A program made the translations under genes and the position numbers. Positions 1 to 10,052 of a DNA stretch of 64,000 nt are shown piece after piece. The notes beneath the pieces are model-generated. The model was not told the DNA's origin, searched no databases, and saw nothing but the letters and a program-made list of their open reading frames with translations. The DNA is from Linanthus parryae (lineage: Eukaryota > Streptophyta > Magnoliopsida > Ericales > Polemoniaceae): NCBI GenBank assembly GCA_023055425.1, contig JALGPY010000010.1:51931665-51995664 (forward strand). Direction: 5' to 3'. Positions within the stretch are counted from its first letter, which is position 1. Every line of letters starts with the position of its first letter.

Positions 1-837
1 AAAAGAAAAGAGAGAAAAAAAGGAGAGATGAATAAAGGAAGAATGAAAAGTTTGTGGAAGAACGAGTGGAGAAGCGACTAGTTCACGAACGGGAGTTTTT
101 TTTGGCCTATGCATCAGTCATGACAATAGCCGCGGAGATCGTAATTGTACCGGGGTGTGAGGGGATCGAGGGCCGGAGATGGTGAGTTTCGGGCTTGGTT
201 TCCATCATTGTTGTGAGGGTGTGTGAGCTACGGTATTTGTGAGAATGTGACGCTTTAGGACTTGTATTTGATTCTTATCCTATTTGTCCCAAAAGCCGCA
301 TCATTTTAAACCCGTTAGCGGATTAGGAGCTCGGACCTTGAACGTGGCTTAGCCTAGCGTAGCCTTTTATTTTGTGGCACACATGAAAAGGTATTGCATT
401 CTTGTACTTAGTAAAGTTAGGTTCTCTATACTAGCTAGGGGGAATTCATGTTGACGAATTTGATTTCGAATCATTCCTTGTGTCTAGATTTCTCATCGCT
501 TCGTGTGAATCGGTTTAAGCTAATGGAGATTGCCCAATCTCACAAAAGAAAAAGAAAAAAATTTGTATTTCAATACTTGCATTGTGAATATTGCATTTGC
601 ATATAGGTGCATTGTGTATAATCGAGTCGTGTCGACTAGTAGGAAGGATGGTTGGTGAATGGTTCTACTCGGATTAGTATGCAAGAGTTCTTGGTTTTGT
701 ATGCAATGTAAGGTGATAGTATGCAATTGGCGTAGGGAAGTTATGCAATGAGTAAGTAGGGTAGTATGCAAAGTTGGATGGATTGCGGAAAAGCGAAAGA
801 AGCTTTGACTTGAGAGAGATGGAATTGACTTGGGAGA

Positions 838-856
838 TTTGCTCGGGACGAGCAAA
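838..856 (+). other. stem-loop before polypurine tract (A1)
   Basis: TTTGCTCG, loop GGA, CGAGCAAA: a perfect 8-bp stem with a 3-nt loop immediately upstream of the polypurine tract. The equivalent place in Athila B (20764-20782) has the same loop and stem with one paired substitution. Confidence 0.7.
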
Positions 857-858
857 AG

Positions 859-874
859 GTAGTGTGGGGGTAGT
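859..874 (+). other. polypurine tract of A1
   Basis: The purine-rich run GTGTGGGGGTAGT abuts the LTR start TGATAACTCC. This is the expected primer site for plus-strand DNA synthesis and fixes the LTR start at 875. Confidence 0.75.
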
Positions 875-1152
875 TGATAACTCCGTTTTCGGAGTTATTT
901 TATGCCTTTTATTTCTACGTTTTGCGTGCTTATAATGGAGAATTTGTCGTCTTTTGAGTAAATTGAGCGTAAATGTGAAAATACGAGTTCATGTGCAATA
1001 CTTGTTAAATCCGGGCGTTTCTTTAGATTTTTGAGCTTTTATTGTGATATGATCGCGGGTTGTGTTTTCGTGTTGTGATTCGCAGGAAAACAGGGCTTGG
1101 AGGATCGTGCGGGATTTGGAAGCGAACTTCGGAAACAAGGAACTCAAAGGCA

Positions 1153-1287
1153 AGTCAAAAGGAAGGAGAAAGTCAAAGGAAAGTCAAAGGAAAGTCAAAC
1201 AGAAGAGGAAAGTCAAAGAAAGTCAAAGGAAGGTCAAGGGAAGAAAGAATGGAAGAAGAAAGTCAAAGAATGGAAGAGAAAAGTCAA
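1153..1287 (+). promoter_or_regulatory. array of nine W-box cores in A1 U3
   Basis: AGTCAA or GGTCAA (the complement of TTGACT/TTGACC, the WRKY W-box core) starts at 1153, 1171, 1182, 1193, 1211, 1221, 1232, 1261 and 1282. Several are spaced 10-11 bp, about one helical turn. WRKY binding is inferred from the motif only. Confidence 0.55.
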
Positions 1288-1316
1288 AGGAGGCAAAAAG
1301 AGGGCTGGACACAGAA

Positions 1317-1496
1317 GTCTTCGTGCGAAGACATTTGTCTTCGTGCGAAGACATTATACTTAGCCAAAATTCAGCCTTGCAAAATTCTCTTCTCAAACAC
1401 ACTCGCAGTATCTACATAATAAGACCTTCGCACGAAGAGGCAGAAGTCTTCGTACGAAGACTCTTCGTGCGAAGACAACTGTCTTCGTGCGAAGAG
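1317..1496. promoter_or_regulatory. palindrome array GTCTTCG-NN-CGAAGAC in A1 LTR
   Basis: Six copies: 1317-1332, 1337-1352, 1426-1437 (shorter core), 1446-1461 (a perfect 16-bp palindrome with TA centre), 1461-1476 and 1481-1496. Centre-to-centre distances are 20, then 22, 15 and 20 bp. The last copy ends about 75 bp before the TATA-like sequence at 1571. The geometry matches the arrays of Athila B although the motif is different. Confidence 0.75.
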
Positions 1497-1570
1497 ATCG
1501 TGGGACAGAGCAGTTTTTTTTGGGGCTTTTTCGTATTATATCCAAACTTTGTAATATTATTATGGGAACA

Positions 1571-1578
1571 TATTTAAG
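1571..1578 (+). promoter_or_regulatory. TATA-like box of A1 LTR
   Basis: TATTTAAG lies 75 bp after the palindrome array. An alternative is TATTATATCC near 1535. Confidence 0.4.
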
Positions 1579-2479
1579 GCTTTTAGGTCGACTTTTTCAG
1601 TAGTTTTTGGAGATTAGAGACATCTTTGGAGATCAAGAAGCCTTGGAGAGAGCTTAGGAGCTTTTGGATCATTCGTTTGGATTCTAAACTCTCGTTTTTC
1701 TTGATTTTTATGTTTAAACTCATTATAATCGTCGTTTTGATTATGAATATGAGTAGCTAAACACTTTTTGCTGGGAATTCTCGTTTGGTGTAGCTAGGGT
1801 TTGATCTAAAGTTGATGTTTTGATGATTGTAATGCATGCTTTAGCTTAATCTCTCGTGTTCATTCACTATTATGGATTATTTGCGTTCTTAATCTTATTA
1901 TCTTTGCGAGTAGCTAACGTAGAGATAGAATCAATTAGTTTCACGTGGTAACTCCGTGATAACTAGTCGGTAAATTGAATAATCCACCTAGTCGTATCAA
2001 TGTTTGGTAACTCGGCATCGTTAACTAGGATCGTTAAAGTAGAATTATGTTATTAATGCGTGCTTAAAGCTAAAATAGGCTTGGTAACTCGGTCTAGTTT
2101 AACCTAAGTATAGTGGACTTGCTTGGTAACTCGGTAAGTTCAACGTTGCTTGATTAATAGTGAATAACACATGGTTGTTTTACAAATCAAAACATAAATT
2201 TAGAACAATCTAGTGAACCTAGAGAATTCCCGGTACTTTTCCCTTATTGATAAAAACCTCCAGTTAATCATCCTTTATTAATCGTGAATTATTTCACTTG
2301 GTTAATTGAGAATATTGCAATTATTTTCTTAGAATTAGATAAAAACACAACTTGCGACTTGCCCACATAAGGTTTAGAATAGTAATTAATTTAAACAAAG
2401 TCCCTTGGGTTCGACAACCCGGATTTCCGGTTTATTACTACACACGACGGCTGTGCACTTGCAGTTGGAACGTGACACA

Positions 2480-2544
2480 TGTCCCTTCAGCTGATAAGGA
2501 TAAGTATTCCTCATAATGTGAGGTTCTTATCTTCTGAAGGGACA
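2480..2544. other. long hairpin at A1/copia junction
   Basis: TGTCCCTTCAG (2480-2490) pairs with CTGAAGGGACA (2534-2544). A second stem GATAAG/CTTATC follows after a 2-nt internal loop. It lies in the remains of a copia gag next to the A1 LTR end. I see no known role. Confidence 0.5.
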
Positions 2545-4248
2545 AGTTAATCTGACATGACCAATTTATCCACAGTAATGACATTTTGGAGAATGTCTGC
2601 TACTAGATTTGACAAAAGTAGTTTGGCTTTTCTTTGGAAAATTTGGATTATAGCCAATCCCACTTTTATGCATTGTTTTCAGACTTCCTCCAAGAATGAG
2701 ATTTAGATTATGTTCTGAGCCTGTAAAACTAGCTAGGACCTTCTTAGACTCTTGAAGTTTCTTAGTCAAAGAATAGATTTGTTGTTCTAAATCTTCAGAA
2801 TGAGTCTTTAGATCAGCATATCTTTCAGGTCAAAAGAGTGTTTTGATCAACAACCTCTTTTATCTGTGCCTTCAAGGCATTGAACCTGCTGTCCAAGGCT
2901 TTGAAGTCCTTTTCGAACTTTGTCTTAGAAACTTCAACAATTTTTTTGTTAAAAACTAGGTCCAGGTTTTCTTTTACCTGCTCATGAATCTTAATCTTTA
3001 AAGCAGAAATCTCATTTCTGTAACTTTCCTCATTTAAAAACATACTCTTGAGAATTTCAGGAAGCACATCAGAAGGACTAGCAAGAAGATTTTTTACCAT
3101 ATCTTCAATATGTCTGTCTGATGATTTTTCTTCATCATGCTTGGCCATGAAGCACAAGTTTTCTTGATCTTCTTCTGTGTCTGAGTCACTTGATGAATCA
3201 GAATCACTCCAGGAAGCCATCATGGCTTTCTTCCTTCTGTTGACACTATCTTTCTTCTGAAAATTCATGTTCTTCTTCTTTTGTGGACAATCCCTTACTA
3301 AATGATCTGCATCACCACACTCCAAAAAATTCATTACTTTAGTTTTATGTGACTGTGATAAAGATTTACCTTTGTATTCCTTGCTGCCTGAAGGACTTAA
3401 TCTCTCTCTTTTGTAGTCCCTGTTACCAGAGTTTCTCTTGCTCTTGAGAATCCTGGCCAAGGCCTTGGAGATCAATGCTAAAGCCTCTTCATCATCATGC
3501 TCATCTTCAGTCTCAACGCTTTGAGACTTTTCACTGTCTTTGGCCTTAAGTGCTAAGTTCTTGATGTTTTCACTCAGATCACCTTCCACATCCTTCATAG
3601 ACATTTCATGAGTGAGCAGCTTTCCTTGTAGATCATCTAGCTGAAGAAGACTTAGATCCTGAGCTTCCTCAATGGCTGTTGTCTTTGGCTCCCACTTGGC
3701 TTTTGGAAAGCTTCTCAGAATTTTCCTGACCTTCTCCTCATTTTAGAACTTCTTTCCCAATGACTCCAGATTATTCACTACATCAGTGAATCTTTTGAAC
3801 ATCTCCTTGATGGTCTCATCTGAGTTCATCTTGAAAAACTCATATTGCCTCAGAAGTATGTTGATTTGGTCTGCTTAAACTGGCTAGTTCCTTCATATGT
3901 CACAACCAGTTTATCCCATACTTCTTTGGCACTCTTGCAATTGGACACTCTGTTGAACTCATCTGCATTAAGAGCACAGTATAACAGATTCACAGCCTTG
4001 TGATTTTTTGATACCTTTTCCAGTTCAGTAACTGAAAGGTTTTCCTCAGTTTTGATACACATGACTCCATCAATAGTAGTGTTCTATTCATGAGGACCAT
4101 TCTGAACTATTGACCATAGTTTAATGTCTTGATCTGTGATGAACATCTTCATCAATGCCTTCCAGTGCATTAAGTTATCACCACATAACAATGGAGGTCT
4201 GTTGGCTGCCCTTCCTTGTGAGAATCCACCATCTCCTACATTACTCAT
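2545..4248 (-). pseudogene. broken SIRE-like copia gag
   Basis: The minus-strand reading starts with ATG at 4248, right after the primer binding site. It encodes a UBN2-type copia Gag: an N-terminal part followed by LNADEFNRVSNCKSAKEVWD-like sequence, a nucleocapsid region near 3290-3330 (ECGDADHLVRDC, first Cys of the CCHC lost), Ser/Asp-rich and coiled-coil stretches, and a second knuckle (CHYCG..IGHVRLTC) near 2550-2580 with a stop codon inside it. Other stops and shifts occur near 4085, 3860, 3745 and 2825. Two knuckles and a long charged Gag fit the SIRE/Maximus lineage. No pol follows, because the A1 LTR interrupts it. It cannot make a full protein. Confidence 0.75.
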
Positions 4249-4284
4249 AGTCACAAGACTGTTAGATCTATATCAGTGACCCAA

Positions 4285-4296
4285 GCTCTAATACCA
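4285..4296 (-). other. primer binding site of SIRE-like element
   Basis: On the minus strand this reads TGGTATTAGAGC, one base off the TGGTATCAGAGC complement of initiator tRNA-Met. It lies 8 bp inside the LTR end and sets the element's orientation. Confidence 0.75.
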
Positions 4297-4304
4297 ATTG
4301 AAAG

Positions 4305-5790
4305 TGTGTAATGAAGACTAAATACAGGACCTAAATACTCTAGAGGGGGGGGTTGAATAGAGTATGGAAACTTTTTGCAAAACTCAGATTCTAACCAATT
4401 AGCTTTGTGTGAAACTCAAATCTCAAGGCCTTGAGATTTTAGAAAACTGTCAGAAACTTTCAAAGGCAAAATAGAAAGCTTCAAGGCCTTGAACTATTAC
4501 CAGTTCTAAACAGCTTATAAACCCTAGTTTGATTTGAGTTGTGTGCTGCAGAAATTAACAAAACTGTAAAGTAAAGAACAAAAAGCAATTTACAGAGTTC
4601 AGTCCCAATGGACCTAATCTCTTCCTGAGGGATCTAATCCCACCGGGATTGGGCAAACACTTCTTATTACTCACACAGAAACAACCCTAGATATTCAAGC
4701 CTAAGTGATTTCCCTTACACCTATACAGCTTGTGGTTTCCAAACCTATCAAGTTCCAGCTACTAACTGTTGAGCTAACAAGAACCTCTTTTTGTTCACTT
4801 GAACAACCAACCACTAGGTTTAGTGAGGTTTTAGATATACAAAAGATAAACAGATTACAAAACAGGTGAAGAACACAATAGAAGAAATAAGCTAGTGAAG
4901 CCTGGATGTGTTCTTCTGGAAAACTGGAATGATTTGATATTTTGTAATCTGGAATTGAAGCTTGAATGCCTATGTGTTTGAATGAATGATCTCCCACGAA
5001 TTTGTCACACTTCTTTCTGTATTCTGCAAGCATCTTCCTTTCAAAATTCAAACCAGTCTCTTTATCCACCAGCTGCAACTGGACGAGAGATTTTAGGATC
5101 TCAGTTCCTACAAACCCTTCTTCTGTTTTCAACTGATATTCAAACAGCTCTAACTGGATATCCGTTGGAATTTTTTGAGATTGCTTTTGCACGTTTAACA
5201 AACCTGCAAAAACATTAAAACATAGCAACACCAAAATCCAGAAATATAACAGTACTATGACTGTTTGGTTTTTCCAGTTTCTGATAAAAATTGGTTAAAA
5301 GATTAGAACAATAATCTGATTAACTTCTGACACATATAATTCATGATAAACAAGTTTAAGAATTCTCAGAAGTCATTAAACAATCACAATAATAAGGATC
5401 AAAACCTGCAATAAAGAATCAACTTAGTTCTGTAAAACTGTCAGCAGTTCAAGGAACATCTCAAGGCCTTGAAGCTCTGAACATGCTTCACAGTTTTTCA
5501 AAGTTAAGTCCAGAAAACTTTGATTCTCCCTGTTCTGAACATCTGCAATTGTGTTAGATATGTAGATAATGTAAAACATGAGTATATGCAGCAAATGTCT
5601 GTTCTATAAAATCAGGTATCCAATCTTCAACACAAGATTGTTAGAACATTCAGCAGAATAAGAACAACTCTCAAGGCTTTGAATCTCTGTCATTATCTCA
5701 AAGCCTTGGAGTATCTTTGTCTTTGTCTTTGTCTTTCATCACTCAAAACAATTACTTCTCAAAACACACTCAAGGGTCTTTGAGTCAACA
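4305..5790 (-). repeat. 5' LTR of SIRE-like copia element
   Basis: Read on the minus strand it starts TGTTGACTCAAAG (5790) and ends ..TCATTACACA (4305). It carries the CCCCCCC/CTCTAGAGTA block (4339-4360) typical of SIRE LTR ends. The outer edge is supported by unit B: its matching sequence continues without an LTR at ~49845. The inner edge is set by the primer binding site. Five copies of a TCAAGGCCTTGA palindrome lie inside. The other LTR is not in the window. Confidence 0.65.
4418..4493. promoter_or_regulatory. palindromes TCAAGGCCTTGA in SIRE-like LTR
   Basis: A perfect 22-bp palindrome centred on AAGG/CCTT spans 4418-4439 and a perfect 14-bp one spans 4480-4493. Further copies lie at 5461-5472 (perfect), 5671-5682 and 5698-5710 (one mismatch each). 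Together they flank most of the LTR. Confidence 0.6.
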
Positions 5791-6000
5791 ATATAGTAAT
5801 AAAAAATATTTCCTTATTTCATTAACCAAGCATGAACAAATTGTAATTGTAAAAATGACAATTTGTAAAATCGGAGATACACTTTTTCATATGCATCTTT
5901 AAAGCGCACATTACAACTTCTTCGGCACAACTTAATTTTCCCCAAGTACTGTGTCACAAGACCAAGATGTAATCATGAAAATACATTTTATCGTAAATTC

Positions 6001-6117
6001 ATGGCATCCAAATCCGAGGAGGAATTAGCCCATGCACCAAAACTCCCAGTCCAAGCCACCCAAACTATTGTGGAGATCCGAGACTTAAGTTGTATCCTTG
6101 AAATCGTTGGCAAATAA
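6001..6117 (+). pseudogene. truncated B3-like gene, copy 1 (unit A)
   Basis: A 38-codon reading begins MASKSEEELAHAPKLPVQAT, the N terminus of the family whose intact member is at 9470-9976 (minus). It ends at a stop after about 38 residues and the rest of the gene is missing. The same truncated copy is at 50055-50171 in unit B, so the truncation predates the duplication. Confidence 0.55.
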
Positions 6118-6561
6118 AATGAACGTCACATTACCATAAAACTACATTCCACATTACTCAATTCCATCACGTCGTAGAGATTGTAATCATCATTTTTAAG
6201 TAAGCATTTATTGAAAACCATATGCCATCATAAAATATTACGTTATGTCACTAATTTATCATAAAAAAACATAAATTGTAATAAATCATAATTCGTATTC
6301 ATCTAATAACATTTGGACAAGAGAGTTGTATTTAAAAAAAAACGTACACTATAACTTCATTTGCACTATAACTTCATTCATCCCAAGTACTCGTTCACAA
6401 GCGTTGAATCATGAAAAATACCTTTTACCACAATTTCATGGCATCCAAATGGGACTAAGCCATGCACTAAACCTCCCAGACGAAACTACCCTTATTTCGG
6501 TGGATATCCGGGACTTAGAGTCAGATCCTCAAAATCTCTGGCAAATAAAAAAGAAGGTAAC

Positions 6562-6956
6562 TGGTAAAAAACGATGCAGAAGCACGATGCCAGTTGTTGG
6601 GGAACCAATAAGAGTGATTAGACAAAGAAGAAGATGAAGAACAACACGACGATATAACGTGGTTCACTAGTTTTTAGGCTAGCTACATCCACGACCAAAA
6701 TGAACCAATTTATTGATGAGAGAGTCAATTACAATCCAAGACACACCACACATGTCAATAGAAGAGTCCTACACCCATATATCGGCCTAAACTACTGACT
6801 TGTGCCCAAAGCAATATCCAAACGTTGCCAAAACAAACAAGGAAACAATTCCAAAACGAACAAGGAAACAATTCCAAAACGAATAAGGAAACAATCCTTA
6901 GCCGCCTTGTACCAAGTCAATTTTCTATGCTAGGTTTGAATCACCAAAATCTAACA
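6562..6956 (-). repeat. 3' LTR of TRIM-like element
   Basis: 395 bp; it matches 8020-8413 almost base for base and ends ..AAAATCTAACA on the plus strand. Confidence 0.85.
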
Positions 6957-8004
6957 AATCTGCACATTGATTCAAACACCCTAGCAACCAATCCAATGCT
7001 CCTCATCAATCCAGTTGTGGATGCGCCTACCAATCAAGAACGCCTCCACCCAATTCACCAAATCGTTTCTCCGATTGCCATCCGTCTTTTTCAACGAATA
7101 CGCCAATTGTACATGCACCTCCAACAATCAAATTTGAAGTGCTCCACCCTAATCGAAACGATCAACCAATCAACCGATATAACATATTCCCAAATTTGCG
7201 GTATTGGAATACATTCACTATGCGTCACAACAAGCGCGTCTTTGCGTCTCAACAAACGCGTAGACTTGTGTGTCTCAACCAACACACTCTAATGCACCAT
7301 GACACAATGCGTCTCCCCAATATCATCACAATGAGACTTGATGATGAAAGTGCCTATCAATCAATGTCATGCCAATTGTGCCGCCAATATACCGCACCAA
7401 GACGCCAAACGAGACACGCTCAATAACGTGCCAACAACCAATGCGTGCACAATAACACACTGCCAATCAATACATGCCCAATAACATGCACCCAAACAAT
7501 CCACGCCCAATAACGCGTCACCAATCAATTGTGTGCCAACAAGACACATCAATTGCTCCATGCCACGAGCCAAATCCGTCGGTTAATCCGAGCCGTCTCC
7601 ACCTTGACTTGAATCCTCGTAGCGGCCCGAACAAGATCGCTCCATTCCGATGCTCCAACTCTTACGAGTTCTTGCAACGGATGAGCCCAATCTAGATCCA
7701 CAAGCCCAATTCTCCATGTTGGAAGCCCGATTGCGCCGGAACGCCAATTGCACGTGAACCTCCACATTCGCGCTAGAATGCGCGCCTGATACTCCATGGA
7801 AAAAACCCCGTTAGATCCCACAATAAGGAACCCGATTGTTCCCTCAGTAAGGAACCTTATAGCTCCCACAGCAGGGAACTCAATAGTTCCCCCAATAAGG
7901 AAATTGGTGGTGGGTGTACCAACAATATTCTCATCAACACGATGGATCTTCATCCCAAACGAATTCGTCATCACTCATCACCAACAAACCCAACCCAACA
8001 ACCC

Positions 8005-8019
8005 GGCTCTGATACCACT
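8005..8019 (-). other. primer binding site of TRIM-like element
   Basis: The minus strand reads AGTGGTATCAGAGCC directly after the LTR end: a perfect initiator tRNA-Met primer site. Confidence 0.85.
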
Positions 8020-8413
8020 TGTTAGAAAACGATGCGGAAGCACGATGCCAGTTGTTGGGGAACCAAGAAGAGTGATTAGACGAAGAAGAAGATGAAGAAC
8101 AACACAACGATAAAACATGGTTCACTAGTTTTTAGGCTAGCTACATCCACGACAAAAACGAACAATTTATTGATGAGATAGCCAATTACAATCCAAGACA
8201 CACCACACATGTCAATAGAAGAGTCCTACACCCATATATAGGCCTAAACTAGTGACTTGTGCCCAAAGCAACGTCGAAACGTTGCCAAAACGAACACGGA
8301 AACAATTCCAAAACGAACAAGGAAACAATTCCAAAACGAACAAGGAAACAATCCTTAGCCGCCTTGGACCAAGTCAATTTTGTATGCTAGGTTTGAATCA
8401 CCAAAATCTAACA
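8020..8413 (-). repeat. 5' LTR of TRIM-like element
   Basis: 394 bp, TGTTAG...CTAACA on the plus strand. On the minus strand TATATATG near 8234-8241 is a plausible TATA box. Confidence 0.85.
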
Positions 8414-8707
8414 GTAACAATAACTGATTTAAAGAACGAATTATTGGTTCTTTCTTATGCCGACACATCAAACCACATTTTGAGGGACTGGCCTCTAGAA
8501 GTAGCTAAGGGTCTTCTGGATGGTGAGAGGATACCGGTGTCTGGATGCAATGTGACCAAAAACAATAATGTGGTTAAGTATGGAGCTAGTACTTATTTCA
8601 AGAAAGGGCCAACTGAGGAGCGCTACGTGCTCGAATGGTCCGTCTGTGCTAGAAATTTTAAGATAGAAGTTGGAAACGCTAGGACGCAAATGGACTTTTC
8701 CATTTGA

Positions 8708-9469
8708 AGTTGATTTCAAAAACAAAACATAGAGAATGAAGTGGGTGCGACAGTGAAATTTGTTTTCACCATTTGTGCGGGTTAGACTAGGAATGCTTTA
8801 ATTTTTTTTTCTACGGCCAATCATATTTCATTTCCTTTCGACCTTTAGCGAAACAAGAATTTTTAATACATCAAAATTCAAAGTTATATTTTAAATAAAA
8901 GAGAAAAAAATATAATAGTTTCCTTGTTGATTACGCCCCAAAGCTTCTGTTATTGCTGATACCTTGGTCAATTGTTAAAAGTTACAGGAAGAGAGTTATT
9001 TGCTGGCAAGTTACATTTAATAAGCCCTTTTAAATGTAATTGGTTAAGCAGACGATATCTATATAGCTAGAACTTTGATGATTTTCAAGAGAACCGATAG
9101 TAGAAGCTAATTAGCGCAGTAATTAATTAAGGATGTTACTGACAGTTAACCTATTTATTCATTTTCAAATTAATTACATTATTTTTGGTTCTTTAGAGGA
9201 TTCGGAGAGTATTAAATGAAAATGTTATTAAAACCCCTGAATATATTCAATGAGATAGTTAACCATGATATCAGAAATAAAAGAAATTTAGGGTGTAATT
9301 AACAAAGAATATAATATCTTTGCTCTTTTAATTAAAATAAAATAGAACTAAACTATGCAACACAAGTTCATGTTTCACTAAAAATTGAAATGAAAAGGAT
9401 TGTGATTAACATAAATCAAAAACTAAATAATTCATTATCCAACCCTCAAGATGGTGGAACGAACATTCA
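8708..9469. other. A/T-rich spacer between convergent B3-like copies
   Basis: Non-coding. It lies between the 3' ends of copy 2 (plus) and copy 3 (minus). In unit B the same spacer (50906-51490) is shorter. I see no element in it. Confidence 0.5.
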
Positions 9470-9976
9470 CTAGCCGCTCACACTTCCTTCTCCATGATTC
9501 TTTTTTGAAATCACCTTCAAGTGGAAAAGTCCAGATGCTTCCCAACGGACCCCAATCTCGTCTCCAACATCTGTCTTCAAACTCCGAGCATAGTCGGACC
9601 ATTCAAGCACGTAGCTCTCCTCAGCTAGTCCTTTCTCGAAATAAGTACAAGCTCCATACTTAACCACATTATTATTTTTGGTCACATTGCATACCGACAC
9701 TGGTATTCTCTCACCATTCATAAGACGCTTAACTACTTCTAGAGGCCAGTCTTTCAAAATATGGTTTGATGTGTCGTCATAAGAAAGAACCAATAACCCG
9801 TTCTTTAAATCAGGTATTGTAACCTTCTTTCTTATTTGCCAATTATTTTGAGGATCTAATTCTACGTCCCGAATCTCCGATGAAGTTGGCGTGGTTTCGA
9901 CTGGGAGGTTTAGCGCATGGCTTAGTTCCTCCTCGGATTTAGAGGCCATGAACTTGTGGTAAAATGTATTTTTCAT
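9470..9976 (-). CDS. B3-like DNA-binding domain protein (copy 3, intact)
   Basis: 168 codons, starting MKNTFYHKFMASKSEEELSH. Residues ~50-160 look like a plant B3-type pseudobarrel: an early strand (KVTIPDLKNGLLVLSYDD), a middle part (LKDWPLEVVKRLMNGERIPV), and the typical end in which an aromatic-rich segment (YVLEWSDYARSL) is followed by KTDVGDEIGVRW and a final strand (LFHLKVISK). This resembles REM/DUF313-type B3 proteins, which bind DNA in the nucleus; the assignment is by pattern only. A TATA-like CTTTATATT (10044-10052, plus-strand reading) sits 68 bp upstream of the start, so it could be expressed. A second possible start is Met10. The equivalent in unit B is frameshifted, and the two plus-strand paralogues are broken. 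Confidence 0.55.
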   Translation of the reverse strand: MKNTFYHKFMASKSEEELSHALNLPVETTPTSSEIRDVELDPQNNWQIRKKVTIPDLKNGLLVLSYDDTSNHILKDWPLEVVKRLMNGERIPVSVCNVTKNNNVVKYGACTYFEKGLAEESYVLEWSDYARSLKTDVGDEIGVRWEASGLFHLKVISKKNHGEGSVSG

Positions 9977-10043
9977 GGCACAATGCTTGTGAACGAGTAC
10001 CTAGGGTGAATGAAGTTGTAGTGTAAATAAGGTGTTGTATCCG

Positions 10044-10052
10044 CTTTATATT
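10044..10052 (-). promoter_or_regulatory. TATA box of B3-like copy 3
   Basis: The minus strand reads AATATAAAG, 68 bp upstream of the start codon. It is kept in unit B at about 52069-52077. Confidence 0.45.

Larger units (their letters stand above)
1..874 (+). mobile_element. 3' internal end of Athila-like element A1
   Basis: This is the non-coding stretch between the last gene and the 3' LTR of a plus-strand Ty3/gypsy element whose body lies left of the window. It ends in a stem-loop and a purine-rich tract directly before the LTR at 875. It also holds several TATGCAA words (about 682-770), which recur in the matching part of Athila element B near 20785-20835. No convincing ORF is present. 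Assignment to the Athila group is inferred from the shared 3' end organisation with element B. Confidence 0.7.
875..2476 (+). repeat. 3' LTR of Athila-like element A1
   Basis: It starts with TGATAACTCC after the polypurine tract and ends near TGCACTTGCAGTTGGAACG..ACA. The right end is uncertain within about 15 bp (candidates 2463, 2476, 2479) because the 5' LTR is outside the window. The length of about 1.6 kb is usual for Athila LTRs. U3 contains a W-box array (1153-1287), a palindrome array (1317-1496) and a TATA-like box (1571-1578). Lysine-rich ORFs across 1060-1577 are shadows of the AAGTCAAAGG repeats. The right flank is copia gag sequence, so A1 inserted into the SIRE-like element. Confidence 0.7.
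6562..8413 (-). mobile_element. TRIM-like short LTR retrotransposon
   Basis: The element is 1852 bp with near-identical LTRs at 6562-6956 and 8020-8413 (395 and 394 bp), flanked by the 5-bp duplication gtaac (6557-6561, 8414-8418). The initiator-tRNA-Met primer site next to the right LTR puts the element on the minus strand. The interior is only about 1.06 kb and has no Gag, protease, RT or integrase motif. No purine-rich tract is visible next to the 3' LTR (6957-6975). A 141-codon minus-strand ORF (7549-7974) starts 30 bp after the primer site and contains a 10-residue quasi-repeat (GTIEF..GAIRF..GTIGF). It resembles nothing I recognise. The element must rely on enzymes from another element. 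Confidence 0.85.
6411..8707 (+). pseudogene. B3-like gene, copy 2, split by a TRIM element (unit A)
   Basis: The 5' part is at 6411-6561 and the 3' part at 8414-8707; between them sits the element at 6562-8413 with target duplication gtaac. The 5' part has lost several codons near 6455 and shifts frame. The 3' part is open to a stop at 8705 and contains the WSVCARNFKIEVGN stretch that matches the B3-like C-terminal half of copy 3. The uninterrupted equivalent in unit B (50467-50905) shows the empty site. Confidence 0.6.

Noticed and set aside
1060..1577. Overlapping Lys-rich plus-strand ORFs of up to 171 codons
   Set aside because: They lie in the U3 region of an LTR and come from AAGTCAAAGG repeats and palindromes; all three frames are open for the same reason.
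2480..2544. Bacterial-type terminator
   Set aside because: Eukaryotic sequence, no U-run, and it lies within a retroelement gag remnant.
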